Below the pieces are notes generated by a model. The model had not been told where the DNA came from, ran no database searches, and saw only the letters and a list, made by a program, of their open reading frames with translations. 64,000 nt of DNA from an uncultured Gilliamella sp. (GTDB lineage Bacteria > Pseudomonadota > Gammaproteobacteria > Enterobacterales > Orbaceae): contig CAMLPV010000003.1 in the NCBI GenBank assembly GCA_946482005.1, positions 62,001 to 126,000 of the forward strand, read 5' to 3'. Positions 26,105 to 36,281 of this stretch are shown here, in pieces; the stretch's first letter is position 1, and each line of letters begins with the position of its first letter. A program made the position numbers and the translations under genes.

Positions 26105-27697
26105 ATGACACAACAAGCTTATTTAGACGAAGTGAATGCTCGTCGTACTTTTGCAATCATCTCTCACCCCGATGCGGGTAAAACAACGATTACCGAAAAG
26201 GTATTGTTATTTGGACAAGCTATTCAAACCGCCGGAACCGTGAAAGGGCGAGGTGCCAATGCGCAACATGCTAAATCAGACTGGATGGAGATGGAAAAGC
26301 AGCGTGGTATTTCGATTACCACGTCGGTTATGCAATTTCCTTATAACGATTGCTTAGTCAACTTACTCGATACCCCAGGGCATGAAGACTTTTCGGAAGA
26401 TACTTATCGAACATTAACCGCTGTTGATAGCTGTTTGATGGTAATTGATGCGGCAAAAGGTGTTGAAGATAGAACCCGTAAATTGATGGAAGTCACACGT
26501 TTACGTAATACACCAATTTTAACTTTTATGAATAAACTTGACCGTGACATCCGTGATCCGCTGGAGTTGCTTGATGAAGTTGAAAACGAACTCAATATTA
26601 TGTGCGCTCCTATTACTTGGCCAATTGGTTGCGGTAAGTTATTTAAAGGCGTCTATCATTTAGCCAAAGATGAAACCTATCTATATCAAACAGGTAAAGG
26701 GCATACCATTCAAGAAGTTCGTATTATCAAAGGTTTAAATAATCCAGAATTAGATAGCACCATAGGTGATGATTTAGCCCAGCAACTTCGTGATGAACTT
26801 GAATTAGTTCAAGGTGCTTCAAATGAGTTTGACTTAGAGGCGTTTTTAGCCGGTGATTTAACGCCAGTATTTTTTGGTACAGCACTTGGTAATTTTGGTG
26901 TTGATCATATGCTTGATGGTTTAACTGCTTGGGCACCGGCTCCTCAGCCTAGACAAACAGATAAACGTGAAGTTGAAGCAAACGAAGAAAAATTCTCTGG
27001 TTTTGTATTTAAGATCCAAGCCAATATGGATCCTAAACATCGTGACCGAGTTGCATTTATGCGTATTGTTTCCGGTAAATATGAAAAAGGCATGAAATTG
27101 CGTCATGTTCGTATAGCTAAAGATGTGAATATTTCCGATGCCTTAACCTTTATGGCCGGCGATCGTGATCATGTTGAGCAAGCTTATGCCGGCGATATTA
27201 TTGGTTTACACAATCATGGTACTATTCAAATTGGTGATACTTTTACCCAAGGTGAAGAACTTAAATTTACCGGTATTCCTAACTTTGCACCCGAACTCTT
27301 TCGTCGTATTCGTTTAAAAGATCCACTTAAACAAAAGCAATTATTAAAAGGGTTAGTTCAGCTTTCAGAAGAGGGGGCAGTACAAGTATTTCGTCCTATT
27401 GCCAATAATGATTTAATCGTTGGTGCAGTAGGGGTGTTACAGTTTGACGTGGTCGTTGCTCGTTTGAAATCTGAATACAACGTTGAAGCGATTTATGAGC
27501 CGGTAAATGTAACTACAGCGCGTTGGGTCGAATGTAGCGACGTTAAGAAACTTGAAGACTTTAAACGAAAATGTGAACAAAACTTGGCTTTAGATGGTGG
27601 TGATAATCTATCTTATATCGCACCGAGTATGGTTAATCTTAATTTAACCCAAGAACGTTATCCTGATATTGAGTTTAGAAAGACACGCGAGCATTAA
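26105..27697 (+). CDS. prfC: Peptide chain release factor 3
   Basis: A 530-residue translational GTPase (E. coli RF3 is 529) that recycles RF1 and RF2 from terminated ribosomes. I start at ATG 26105 ([16 protein letters not shown]), the conserved N-terminus; the frame stays open 78 bp upstream to a non-conserved ATG. No strong ribosome site is seen at 26105. G-domain motifs are all present: SHPDAGKTT (G1), [12 protein letters not shown] (G2), [16 protein letters not shown] (G3) and NKLDRD (G4). The C-terminal [15 protein letters not shown] is intact. It is monocistronic with a terminator at 27761. Confidence 0.96.
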   Translation: MTQQAYLDEVNARRTFAIISHPDAGKTTITEKVLLFGQAIQTAGTVKGRGANAQHAKSDWMEMEKQRGISITTSVMQFPYNDCLVNLLDTPGHEDFSEDTYRTLTAVDSCLMVIDAAKGVEDRTRKLMEVTRLRNTPILTFMNKLDRDIRDPLELLDEVENELNIMCAPITWPIGCGKLFKGVYHLAKDETYLYQTGKGHTIQEVRIIKGLNNPELDSTIGDDLAQQLRDELELVQGASNEFDLEAFLAGDLTPVFFGTALGNFGVDHMLDGLTAWAPAPQPRQTDKREVEANEEKFSGFVFKIQANMDPKHRDRVAFMRIVSGKYEKGMKLRHVRIAKDVNISDALTFMAGDRDHVEQAYAGDIIGLHNHGTIQIGDTFTQGEELKFTGIPNFAPELFRRIRLKDPLKQKQLLKGLVQLSEEGAVQVFRPIANNDLIVGAVGVLQFDVVVARLKSEYNVEAIYEPVNVTTARWVECSDVKKLEDFKRKCEQNLALDGGDNLSYIAPSMVNLNLTQERYPDIEFRKTREH

Positions 27698-27760
27698 TTA
27701 ATCATTGGTGAATCAATATTCACCTCTAACCGTTTAAATACTATCATCTAAGTGATTATA

Positions 27761-27790
27761 AAAAAGAGTTATTTTAATAACTCTTTTTTT
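27761..27790 (+). terminator. prfC terminator
   Basis: AGAGTTATT and AATAACTCT form a hairpin followed by seven T, about 65 bp after the prfC stop. The remainder of the 339-bp gap (27698-28036) is AT-rich; I see no gene, and only promoter-like AT stretches close to ptrA. Confidence 0.85.
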
Positions 27791-28036
27791 ATTTTAATAA
27801 TTAGTTGTTTTTTTAAACTGATAATGATAGTTTAATTGTATCTTTTGATGGCTGATTTTAACTTAAAATCGGTTCTTGCTGTAATAATCTCTTCAATTAA
27901 TAAAGCTGTAAATAATCATTCTTCAACATATCTTAATATTCTTAGATTTTGACTATAATTTTGTAATCAAAATAATAACTTATTCTTTTTACATCATATT
28001 TATATTATACTGTCTTTCAAATTAGGCGAGAATTCT

Positions 28037-30916
28037 ATGAATAATATGAAAACAAGAACACTATTTTTTACCGCATTAACCCTTTTCACTATCAATACTT
28101 CATTAGCTATTGAAAATAATCATGAACATGCTGTTTTATTGGATAAAGTACACCAAAGCGAACGAGACGATCGTCAATATGAAGTGATTGAACTTGATAA
28201 CAAAATGCGCGTTTTATTAGTTTCTGATCCCAAAGCAACTAAATCACTCGGTTCTATCGCCTTGCCAGTTGGTTCGTTATATGATCCTGTCCTGCAACAA
28301 GGCTTAGCCCATTATACTGAACATATGGTGCTTATGGGATCGAAAAAGTATCCTCAACCATCCAGTTTTACCGAATTTCTAGCTCGACATGCTGGTAACT
28401 ATAACGCGTCTACTAGCGGTAATCGCACCGCATTTTTCTTTGAAGTTGAAAATGGGGTAATTAATACTGCGTTAGATTATTTAGCAGATGCGATTGCCGA
28501 GCCAATTTTTGACCCTCAATTTGCTGATAAAGAGCGTAATGCGGTTAATGCAGAGATGACGTTGTATCGCTCAAGTGACGGTTTTCGAATTCAACAAGTT
28601 GATTCTGAAACGATTAACCCTAATCACCCTTCATCTCAATTTTCTGGTGGTAATTTAGAAACGTTACGAGATAAAGATGATAGTAAACTACAAGATGAGC
28701 TAGTTAATTTTCATGATAAATATTATTCCGCCAACATTATGGTTGGGGTGATTTATAGTAATCAATCTATCAAAAAGTTGCAGAAGTTGGCGGAAGCTAC
28801 TTATGGTAAAATTCCGAATAAAAATATAGTTGTTACGCCAATTACTCAACCAGCCATTACTCAGGAATATACAGGGAAAGAAATTACGATAGTACCAGCC
28901 CAACCGAGGAAGATGTTGTCTTTAAAATTTCCGATTGAAAATGATATCAATAAATTTTCTGATAAGACTAATGAGTACTTGATCTATCTAATAAGTAATA
29001 ATAGTAAAAATACCTTAGCTGATCAGTTACAAAAACAAGGTTTGGTTGAAGCTATTCAAGCAACGAGTGATAGTCAATATTATGGTAATAGCGGCACCTT
29101 TAATATTAATGTCATTTTAACTGATGAAGGCTTGGCGAAAAAAGATATGGTGATAGCCGCTATATTTAATTATTTACAATTAATTGAAAAGCAGGGTGTT
29201 TCAGATGCTTATTACGACGAAATAAAGAAAATTTTTGCTTTATCTTTTAAGTATAAAGATGTTAACCGTGATATGTCTTATGTAGAGTGGTTATCTGATC
29301 AGATGCTACTTTATCCAGTTAAAAATGTTTTAGATTCTGATTATGTTGCTGATCATTTGAATAAAGAAGCAATCATCAAGCGTATTCAGAGTTTTACTCC
29401 GGAAAATGCTCGAATTTGGTTGATTGCGCCAAATCAAACCACTGATAAAATCGCTTATTTTCTTAATGCACCTTATAAAGTTGCTAATATCACCGATGAA
29501 TTAAAAACAACTTGGACAGATTTGGGTAAAGCCTTTTCATTTAGTTTGCCAGAGTTGAACCCGTATATTCCTGATAATTTTAGTATTGTTAAACAAAACG
29601 ATGATCAGACTCAACCCGCGACATTTAGTAAACGAGGTAATCATATCCATTTTGTTAGTCGTCATTTTAGTCAAGACCCTAAGGCTGTGATTGCAGTTTC
29701 GTTACGTAATAATCAAGCGTTTAAAGATGCAAAAACATCAGTAGCTTTTGAGTTGCTTGATTACATTGTGAGTCGTGATTTAACCCAGTTACAATTCCAA
29801 GCGGGTAATGCAGGGATGTCGTTATCAACTGGGCGTGATAATGGTTTGATGATTACCGCAAATGGTTTTAATCAACATTTACCGGAAATGGTTTTAGCCA
29901 TCCTTAATAGTTATCGCCAAGTGACTATCGATGAACAAAATCTAGAGTTAGCTAAATCATGGTATTTGCAACGTCTTGATGGAGCAGACCATTTTGAAAG
30001 TATACGTTTAGCAACAGAGCCAGTGCTTGCATTATCCAAAATGCCACACTATTTTGAACGAGATGATAGAAGACAAATTACTCATAATATCACGGTAAGT
30101 GATGTTCAAGCTTATCGCGATAATTTGATGACGCAATCAATTCCTTATATGATTAGTTTGGGTAATCTTTCAAATGAAGACTCATTAGATCTTTACCATG
30201 CTGTGCAAAAGACCTTAAGACGTGATGTCGAGTTTACGCCGTTTGATGATATCAAACTTAAAACTACATTTAGTGCGAGAATAACCCAACAAGCAAAAAG
30301 TACTGATAATGCCTTGTTGATGAGCTACTTTCCAACTAATTATGATCCAATTAAAGGTCAAATGGTTGGCTATACTTTAGCTAACATTATGTCACCTTGG
30401 TTTTTTGATCAACTGCGTAGCCATGAGCAATTAGGTTATATCGTTGGTGTTTTTCCATTTTATATCAGTGAATCAGTAGGATTAGGCTTTGCAGTTCAGA
30501 GTAATCAGTATGATCCAGACTATCTATTAAAACGTTATCAAGCATATTTTCCAACGATGTTAACTAAATTAGAAGCATTATCTAATGATGATATTGAGCA
30601 GTATAAAAGAAGCATTATCGAAGAGCAGACTATGCCGCCACAATCGTTAGATGAAGAGTTTGAACGTTTAATATCAGACTATCGTTTATCTCGTTTCCAA
30701 TTCGATTCGCGTGATAAGAAAATTGCGCAACTTAAGCAGCTTACTAAAGAAGATTTGGTCGATTTTTATAAAAGTTCGGTTATTGATCAAAAAGGTTTGG
30801 TAATCGCATCGCAAGTTTTAGGCCAACCCGAGGAAGGTAAAAAACAACCTGAAGCAATTACTGATTTTACTGAATTCAACAATGCTTCATCATTGCAAGA
30901 TGAATTGTTGAAATAA
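28037..30916 (+). CDS. ptrA: Protease III (pitrilysin), periplasmic zinc peptidase
   Basis: A 959-residue M16 metallopeptidase, close to the 962 of E. coli PtrA. The signal peptide is near MKTRTLFFTALTLFTINTSLA, so it acts in the periplasm on small peptides. The inverted zinc motif is His92-Tyr-Thr-Glu95-His96 in GLAHYTEHMVLMGSKKYP, with the distal glutamate in ERNAVNAEMTLYRS. ETINPNHPSSQFSGGNLETL is also conserved. The second, inactive M16 half includes MSPWFFDQLRSHEQLGYIVG, the substrate-binding R/Y patch. It is not next to recB/recD as in E. coli; it stands alone here. Confidence 0.95.
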   Translation: MNNMKTRTLFFTALTLFTINTSLAIENNHEHAVLLDKVHQSERDDRQYEVIELDNKMRVLLVSDPKATKSLGSIALPVGSLYDPVLQQGLAHYTEHMVLMGSKKYPQPSSFTEFLARHAGNYNASTSGNRTAFFFEVENGVINTALDYLADAIAEPIFDPQFADKERNAVNAEMTLYRSSDGFRIQQVDSETINPNHPSSQFSGGNLETLRDKDDSKLQDELVNFHDKYYSANIMVGVIYSNQSIKKLQKLAEATYGKIPNKNIVVTPITQPAITQEYTGKEITIVPAQPRKMLSLKFPIENDINKFSDKTNEYLIYLISNNSKNTLADQLQKQGLVEAIQATSDSQYYGNSGTFNINVILTDEGLAKKDMVIAAIFNYLQLIEKQGVSDAYYDEIKKIFALSFKYKDVNRDMSYVEWLSDQMLLYPVKNVLDSDYVADHLNKEAIIKRIQSFTPENARIWLIAPNQTTDKIAYFLNAPYKVANITDELKTTWTDLGKAFSFSLPELNPYIPDNFSIVKQNDDQTQPATFSKRGNHIHFVSRHFSQDPKAVIAVSLRNNQAFKDAKTSVAFELLDYIVSRDLTQLQFQAGNAGMSLSTGRDNGLMITANGFNQHLPEMVLAILNSYRQVTIDEQNLELAKSWYLQRLDGADHFESIRLATEPVLALSKMPHYFERDDRRQITHNITVSDVQAYRDNLMTQSIPYMISLGNLSNEDSLDLYHAVQKTLRRDVEFTPFDDIKLKTTFSARITQQAKSTDNALLMSYFPTNYDPIKGQMVGYTLANIMSPWFFDQLRSHEQLGYIVGVFPFYISESVGLGFAVQSNQYDPDYLLKRYQAYFPTMLTKLEALSNDDIEQYKRSIIEEQTMPPQSLDEEFERLISDYRLSRFQFDSRDKKIAQLKQLTKEDLVDFYKSSVIDQKGLVIASQVLGQPEEGKKQPEAITDFTEFNNASSLQDELLK

Positions 30917-31016
30917 GATACTCAAACATAGATTCAACCTGAAATATCATTACATGGAATTGGCATTGTACTCACCATATGGTACACTGCCAAAATCCCA
31001 ATAGTTTGAGTATATT

Positions 31017-31889
31017 ATGATTACTGGATCGATTGATTATTGTGCTATCGGACAGCGATTGCGAGCTTATCGCATCGCTGCCTCTCTTAGAGCTGAAGAG
31101 GTTGCTGAAAGTCTTAGGATCTCAAGAGCTGCGGTTTACCGTTTAGAAAAAGGCGAGATCGTCAAAATTGAAACACTTGAACGATTAGCTTCGTTATTAG
31201 ATACATCATTTGCTAGTTTACTTGGCATTGATACCGAATATTATTCAAGTGGTGATGGTTTTTTTGAGCGAATGCGTCAACTCGAAGAGCAATCCACCCA
31301 TATTTATTCGCATTTTGACCCTTTTTCTTTTTTGTTAACTTCCCCCGATTATTTGTCTCATTTGGGGATGATGTTAAACGAATCAAGCGAAAACATTGAA
31401 GCACACAAATATGCGACTTCTTTAGCTATTTTAAATGAACGTAAAACCCAATTTTATCAATCTGTCCCCAAAGTTATCAATTTAATTAGCTTACGTAATG
31501 TTGAACGTTTTTTGCATATCGGTTTGGTAGGTAATCTAACTATTTCGCCGGGCAGAAAGTCGGAAAGAATGGTGTTGGCCCGAAAAGAGGTCTATCATTT
31601 AATCAAATTAATTGAAGATCAAGCCTATGCGCCAACAATTGCAATAACTCAACAAGCTATTCCATCTATTGCTTTCCAAATATTTTACCAACATGATAAT
31701 GGGTTAGCATTGGCTATGAGCCCGTTTAGATTAGGTGAGTTACCTAATGTGACTACGGGTATCGCTTCAATTACATCATCAGAAGATGCGATTAAGCGTT
31801 ATCGTCATTTATTTGATAAGTTGTGGCAAGATAGTGCTAAAGATCAGCAAGCGATAGATTTACTAAAAGCCACCTTAGATAAATTCTAA
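31017..31889 (+). CDS. XRE-family transcriptional regulator, unknown target
   Basis: A 290-residue protein with a Cro/C1-type helix-turn-helix at about residues 9-66 (IGQRLRAYRIAASLRAEEVAESLRISRAAVYRLEKGE). A long C-terminal domain of about 220 residues has no motif I recognise. The C-terminal part includes RFLHIGLVGNLTISPGRKSERM and a probable ligand or dimer region. It lies directly upstream of aroA (30-bp gap) in place of serC, which is common there in enterobacteria, and may share a transcript with aroA. Whether it is autoregulated or controls aromatic metabolism is not visible. Confidence 0.75.
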   Translation: MITGSIDYCAIGQRLRAYRIAASLRAEEVAESLRISRAAVYRLEKGEIVKIETLERLASLLDTSFASLLGIDTEYYSSGDGFFERMRQLEEQSTHIYSHFDPFSFLLTSPDYLSHLGMMLNESSENIEAHKYATSLAILNERKTQFYQSVPKVINLISLRNVERFLHIGLVGNLTISPGRKSERMVLARKEVYHLIKLIEDQAYAPTIAITQQAIPSIAFQIFYQHDNGLALAMSPFRLGELPNVTTGIASITSSEDAIKRYRHLFDKLWQDSAKDQQAIDLLKATLDKF

Positions 31890-31919
31890 AGAATATTGAA
31901 ATTACTAAAGAGAGTTACT

Positions 31920-33200
31920 ATGTTATCTTTAACATTACAACCGATAAAAAAATTTTCTGGTACGATTAATTTACCTGGTTCGAAAAGTGTTTCAAATCGT
32001 GCATTACTTTTGTCTGCACTTAGTCAGGGTAAAACGCGATTAACTAATTTACTTGATAGTGACGATGTGCGCTATATGCTTGATGCTTTAAAAGCGTTGG
32101 ATGTCAAATATCAACTATCAAGTGATCGAACAATTTGTGACATTGAAGGAGTAGGTGGCAAATTACATTCTGCTCATCCGTTAGAACTATTTTTAGGTAA
32201 TGCAGGAACGGCGATGCGTCCGTTAGCTGCGGCACTTTGTTTAGCGGATAACAATATTGTGTTAACTGGCGAACCACGTATGAAAGAGCGCCCAATTGGT
32301 CATTTGGTCGATGCGTTGCGTCAAGGGGGCGCTAAGATTGATTATCTTGAAAATGACGGCTACCCCCCACTGCATATTCATGGTGGTTTTACAGGCGGTA
32401 AGATTGCGGTTAATGGTTCAGTATCAAGTCAATTTTTAACCGCACTTTTAATGGCAGCACCGTTAGCTACCAATGATACTGAAATTACCATTATTGGTGA
32501 TCTGGTATCTAAACCTTATATTGATATCACAATTAAGATGATGGCGATGTTTGGTGTGTCTGTTAGCAATGATCACTATCAAAAATTTATCATTAAAGCC
32601 AATCAAACTTATCAATCTCCGGGGCACTATTTGGTTGAAGGTGATGCCTCTTCTGCCTCATATTTTTTAGCCGCAGCGGCAATTAAAGGCGGAACGGTGC
32701 GTGTAACCGGAATTGGTAAAAAGAGTCTGCAAGGTGATACCCAATTTGCCCATGTGCTAGAAAAAATGGGCGCCCAAATTACTTGGGCCGATGATTATAT
32801 TGAATGTACGCGTGGCGAATTAAATGGCATTGATATGGATATGAATCATATTCCTGATGCGGCAATGACGATAGCAACTACTGCGTTATTTGCTAAAGGT
32901 CCTACCACTATTCGCAATATATACAATTGGCGAGTTAAAGAGACTGATCGCTTATCAGCCATGGCAACTGAGCTACGTAAAGTTGGGGCAACAGTAGATG
33001 AAGGCGACGATTATATTACGATTATTCCTCCGGCTACACTTAACCATGCTGATATTAAAACTTATAATGATCATCGTATGGCAATGTGTTTTTCATTAGT
33101 TGCACTTTCTGATACGCCAGTCACTATTTTGGATCCGAAATGTACGATGAAAACATTTCCTGACTATTTTGAACAATTTAAACGATTAAGTGAAATATAA
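31920..33200 (+). CDS. aroA: EPSP synthase (3-phosphoshikimate 1-carboxyvinyltransferase)
   Basis: A 426-residue shikimate-pathway enzyme joining shikimate-3-phosphate and PEP. I start at ATG 31920 ([20 protein letters not shown]), which matches the usual N-terminus and follows AAAGAGAG; an ATG 24 bp earlier is less likely. [36 protein letters not shown] and [18 protein letters not shown] form the substrate and glyphosate-binding regions. The class I-type Gly in GNAGTAMRP is present. The length fits E. coli (427). cmk starts 1 bp after its stop. Confidence 0.97.
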   Translation: MLSLTLQPIKKFSGTINLPGSKSVSNRALLLSALSQGKTRLTNLLDSDDVRYMLDALKALDVKYQLSSDRTICDIEGVGGKLHSAHPLELFLGNAGTAMRPLAAALCLADNNIVLTGEPRMKERPIGHLVDALRQGGAKIDYLENDGYPPLHIHGGFTGGKIAVNGSVSSQFLTALLMAAPLATNDTEITIIGDLVSKPYIDITIKMMAMFGVSVSNDHYQKFIIKANQTYQSPGHYLVEGDASSASYFLAAAAIKGGTVRVTGIGKKSLQGDTQFAHVLEKMGAQITWADDYIECTRGELNGIDMDMNHIPDAAMTIATTALFAKGPTTIRNIYNWRVKETDRLSAMATELRKVGATVDEGDDYITIIPPATLNHADIKTYNDHRMAMCFSLVALSDTPVTILDPKCTMKTFPDYFEQFKRLSEI

Positions 33201-33201
33201 C

Positions 33202-33882
33202 ATGACGAATAAAATTCCAGTTATTGCTGTTGATGGACCAAGTGGTGTTGGTAAGGGTACTTTGTGTCAGGCGTTAGCTAATCATCTTAATTGGCACCTT
33301 TTAGATTCGGGTGCGATTTATCGTGTACTGGCACTTTCTGCTTTACAACAAAATATTGCTTTAGATGATACAAAACAGTTAGCAACTTTGGCTTTAAGCC
33401 TGCCACTGACGTTTGATAGCAATAGTGATGATGTCAAAGTATTATTAGATGGCGTGGATGTTTCACGTGAAATACGTACCGAAGAGACAGGAGGAGCCGC
33501 TTCAAAAGTTGCGTCAATCAATGAAGTAAGAGTAGCTTTGTTGCAGCGACAACGTGACTTTAGACAGTTGCCGGGGCTGGTTGCTGATGGTCGGGATATG
33601 GGTACAGTGGTGTTTACTGACGCCCCAGTTAAAATATTTCTTGATGCTAGTGCCCAATCAAGAGCAGAAAGAAGAATGAAACAGTTGCAAGATAAGCAAA
33701 TTCATGCTAAATTCGGCGAAATTTTGCAGGAGATAACTGCCCGTGATGAACGCGATCGTAATCGTGCCGTTGCGCCGTTAAAACCTGCGGTTGATGCATT
33801 AATAATTGATACCACATCACTTTCAATTCAAGATGTTTTTAATCAATCTATTATGTATATAAAAGAAAAAATTGCGTTGTGA
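33202..33882 (+). CDS. cmk: Cytidylate kinase
   Basis: A 226-residue CMP/dCMP kinase (E. coli 227). I start at ATG 33202 (MTNKIPVIAVDGPSGVGKGT), directly after the aroA stop at 33198-33200, rather than at an ATG inside aroA. The P-loop is GPSGVGKGT. SGAIYRVLAL is the CMP site, with VADGRDMGTVVF and the LID-region RDERDRNRAVAPLKPA. The arrangement aroA-cmk-rpsA-ihfB is conserved across gammaproteobacteria. Confidence 0.97.
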   Translation: MTNKIPVIAVDGPSGVGKGTLCQALANHLNWHLLDSGAIYRVLALSALQQNIALDDTKQLATLALSLPLTFDSNSDDVKVLLDGVDVSREIRTEETGGAASKVASINEVRVALLQRQRDFRQLPGLVADGRDMGTVVFTDAPVKIFLDASAQSRAERRMKQLQDKQIHAKFGEILQEITARDERDRNRAVAPLKPAVDALIIDTTSLSIQDVFNQSIMYIKEKIAL

Positions 33883-34003
33883 GTATCTATTAAAACTTGC
33901 TACGTGAACCAAGCTCCATTGCAAGGATGAGTGGAGTATTATAAACAACCCCACAGGACAGGATGTAATGTGGACGTTAAATTTAACTTAAGTAAATAAA
34001 AAT

Positions 34004-35686
34004 ATGACTGAATCTTTTGCTCAACTCTTTGAAGAGTCTTTAAATCAACTAGACACTCGTTCTGGTAATATGATCCATGGTACTGTCGTTGCAATCGACA
34101 AAGATGTTGTTTTAGTTGATGCTGGTTTGAAATCTGAATCAGCAATTCCAGTAGAGCAGTTTAAAAATGCCCAAGGCGAATTAGAAGTTCAAGTTGGCGA
34201 CGTTGTTGACGTTGTGCTTGACTCAATTGAAGATGGCTTTGGTGAAACAATCTTATCTCGTGAAAAAGCTAAACGCCATGAAGCGTGGCTAACATTAGAA
34301 AAAGCAGTTGAAGATGCTGCAACAGTTTTAGGTGTTATCAATGGTAAAGTTAAAGGTGGCTTTACGGTTGATCTTAATGGCGTTCGTGCGTTCCTACCTG
34401 GTTCGCTTGTTGATGTTCGTCCATTACGCGATACTTCTCATATTGAAAATAGAGAAATCGAATTAAAAGTTATTAAATTAGATCAAAAACGTAACAACGT
34501 AGTAGTTTCTCGTCGTGCAGTAATTGAATCTGAAAATAGCGCAGAAAGAGAACAACTTCTTGAAAATCTACAAGAAGGTTCTGAAGTTAAAGGTATTATC
34601 AAAAATCTTACTGATTACGGTGCATTCGTTGATCTTGGTGGGGTTGATGGTTTACTACATATCACTGATATGGCTTGGAAACGTGTTAAACACCCAAGTG
34701 AAGTGGTTGAAGTTGGTCAAGAATTACTTGTTAAAGTACTTAAATTCGATAAAGACCGTTCACGTGTTTCTCTTGGCTTAAAACAATTAGGCGAAGATCC
34801 ATGGGTTTCAATCGCTAAACGTTACCCAGAAGGTACTAAAGTAACTGGTAAAGTAACTAACTTAACTGATTACGGTTGTTTCGTTGAAATCGAAACTGGT
34901 GTTGAAGGTTTAGTTCATGTTTCTGAAATGGATTGGACTAACAAAAATATTCACCCATCTAAAGTGGTTAGCTTAGGCGATGAAGTTGAAGTTGTTGTTC
35001 TTGAAATTGATGAAGAACGTCGTCGTATCTCTCTAGGTCTTAAACAATGTAAACCAAATCCATGGTTACAATTTGCTGAATCACACAATAAAGGTGATAA
35101 AGTTAGCGGTAAGATCAAATCAATCACTGATTTTGGTATCTTCATTGGCTTAGATGGTGGTATTGATGGTTTAGTTCATCTTTCTGATATCTCTTGGAAT
35201 ATGCCAGGTGAAGAAGCGGTTAAAGCTTATAAGAAAGGTGATGATATCGAAGCTGTTGTTTTACAAGTTGATGCAGAACGTGAACGTATCTCATTAGGTA
35301 TCAAACAACTTGAAGATGATCCATTTAATAGCTTTGCATCTAACTTCAAAAAAGGCTCAATTGTTAAAGGTAAAGTAACTGCAGTTGATGCTAAAGGTGC
35401 AACAATCGAAATTGCCGAAGGTATCGAAGGTTACTTAAAAGCACAAGATATTGCTCGTGAACGTATTGAAGATGCAACTACTGCATTAAACGTTGGTGAT
35501 GAAGTTGAAGCGAAGATTGTTAATATCGATCGTAAAACTCGTGCAATTTCTTTATCTGTACGTGCTAAAGATGAAGCTGATGAGAAAGAAGCACTTGCTG
35601 CTGTAAATAACACTGCAACTCCAGAAGATGCATCATTTACTAACGCAATGGCAGAAGCATTCAAAGCTGCATCAAAAACTGAGTAA
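34004..35686 (+). CDS. rpsA: 30S ribosomal protein S1
   Basis: A 560-residue six-S1-domain protein (E. coli 557) that anchors mRNA to the 30S subunit. Repeats are obvious as successive [45 protein letters not shown] and [23 protein letters not shown]-type units, here quoted in part. The first two domains bind the ribosome. The 121-bp upstream region lacks a strong ribosome site, as in other rpsA genes, which are autoregulated by S1 at the leader. Codon use is strongly biased (many GGT, GTT, AAA), as for a highly expressed gene. Confidence 0.98.
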   Translation: MTESFAQLFEESLNQLDTRSGNMIHGTVVAIDKDVVLVDAGLKSESAIPVEQFKNAQGELEVQVGDVVDVVLDSIEDGFGETILSREKAKRHEAWLTLEKAVEDAATVLGVINGKVKGGFTVDLNGVRAFLPGSLVDVRPLRDTSHIENREIELKVIKLDQKRNNVVVSRRAVIESENSAEREQLLENLQEGSEVKGIIKNLTDYGAFVDLGGVDGLLHITDMAWKRVKHPSEVVEVGQELLVKVLKFDKDRSRVSLGLKQLGEDPWVSIAKRYPEGTKVTGKVTNLTDYGCFVEIETGVEGLVHVSEMDWTNKNIHPSKVVSLGDEVEVVVLEIDEERRRISLGLKQCKPNPWLQFAESHNKGDKVSGKIKSITDFGIFIGLDGGIDGLVHLSDISWNMPGEEAVKAYKKGDDIEAVVLQVDAERERISLGIKQLEDDPFNSFASNFKKGSIVKGKVTAVDAKGATIEIAEGIEGYLKAQDIARERIEDATTALNVGDEVEAKIVNIDRKTRAISLSVRAKDEADEKEALAAVNNTATPEDASFTNAMAEAFKAASKTE

Positions 35687-35706
35687 AAAATATTTATTGA
35701 AAGAGT

Positions 35707-35732
35707 AAAGAGGGCTTGCCCTCTTTTTCTTT
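35707..35732 (+). terminator. rpsA terminator
   Basis: GAGGG-CTTG-CCCTC hairpin flanked by AAA and a T-rich run (TTTTTCTTTT), about 20 bp after rpsA. It separates rpsA from ihfB. Confidence 0.88.
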
Positions 35733-35785
35733 TGTGGTATAAAATGCATAAATTATATACTACGTAAATTAAATTAGGAGTGACC

Positions 35786-36076
35786 ATGAACAGATCCGAT
35801 TTAGCAGAAAAAATAGTCAACTGGCGGGCACACCTTCCAGTGCAACTAGTAGATGATGCTGTTAGAGATATTATTGAGCAAATCGCATTAGCGATGGAAA
35901 GTAACGATCGTGTTGAAATTCGCGGATTTGGTAGTTTCAGCTTAAATTATCGTGCGCCACGTAAAGCAAGAAATCCTAGAACAGGTGGGAATGTTGAAGT
36001 TAAACACAAATATATTCCTCACTTCAAACCAGGGAAAGAGCTACGTGAACGCGTAAATAATGCGGCTAAAGCTTAA
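35786..36076 (+). CDS. ihfB: Integration host factor beta subunit
   Basis: A 96-residue DNA-bending protein of the HU/IHF family, partner of IhfA. I start at ATG 35786, with AGGAG five bases upstream (35776-35780). The beta-arm signature is RIEIRGFGSFSL-like (VEIRGFGSFSLNYRAPRKARNP), with the proline that intercalates at the kink in RNPRTGG, and KYIPHFKPGKELRERV closes it. It is slightly longer at the C-terminus than E. coli (94). Its place after rpsA is conserved. Confidence 0.96.
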   Translation: MNRSDLAEKIVNWRAHLPVQLVDDAVRDIIEQIALAMESNDRVEIRGFGSFSLNYRAPRKARNPRTGGNVEVKHKYIPHFKPGKELRERVNNAAKA

Positions 36077-36096
36077 TTTAAATTTAGTTATAACCA

Positions 36097-36128
36097 AAAA
36101 GCCTTTGAGTAAATTCAAAGGCTTTTTT
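36097..36128 (+). terminator. ihfB terminator
   Basis: AAAAGCCTTTGA pairs with TCAAAGGCTTTT around a 6-base loop and is followed by T-rich sequence, 20 bp after the ihfB stop. Confidence 0.9.
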
Positions 36129-36281
36129 GTTGGTGATGATTTTATAAATCAATTTTTTCAAATAAAAATGAAAGGATAATTTATAAATTGGAATAGAGCT
36201 CTAAAATTAGCGCTAAATTAAATTGTAAAAAATCTATCTATGCTAGATTGACCATATAGTTAATGGTAGATGTAGACGTTA

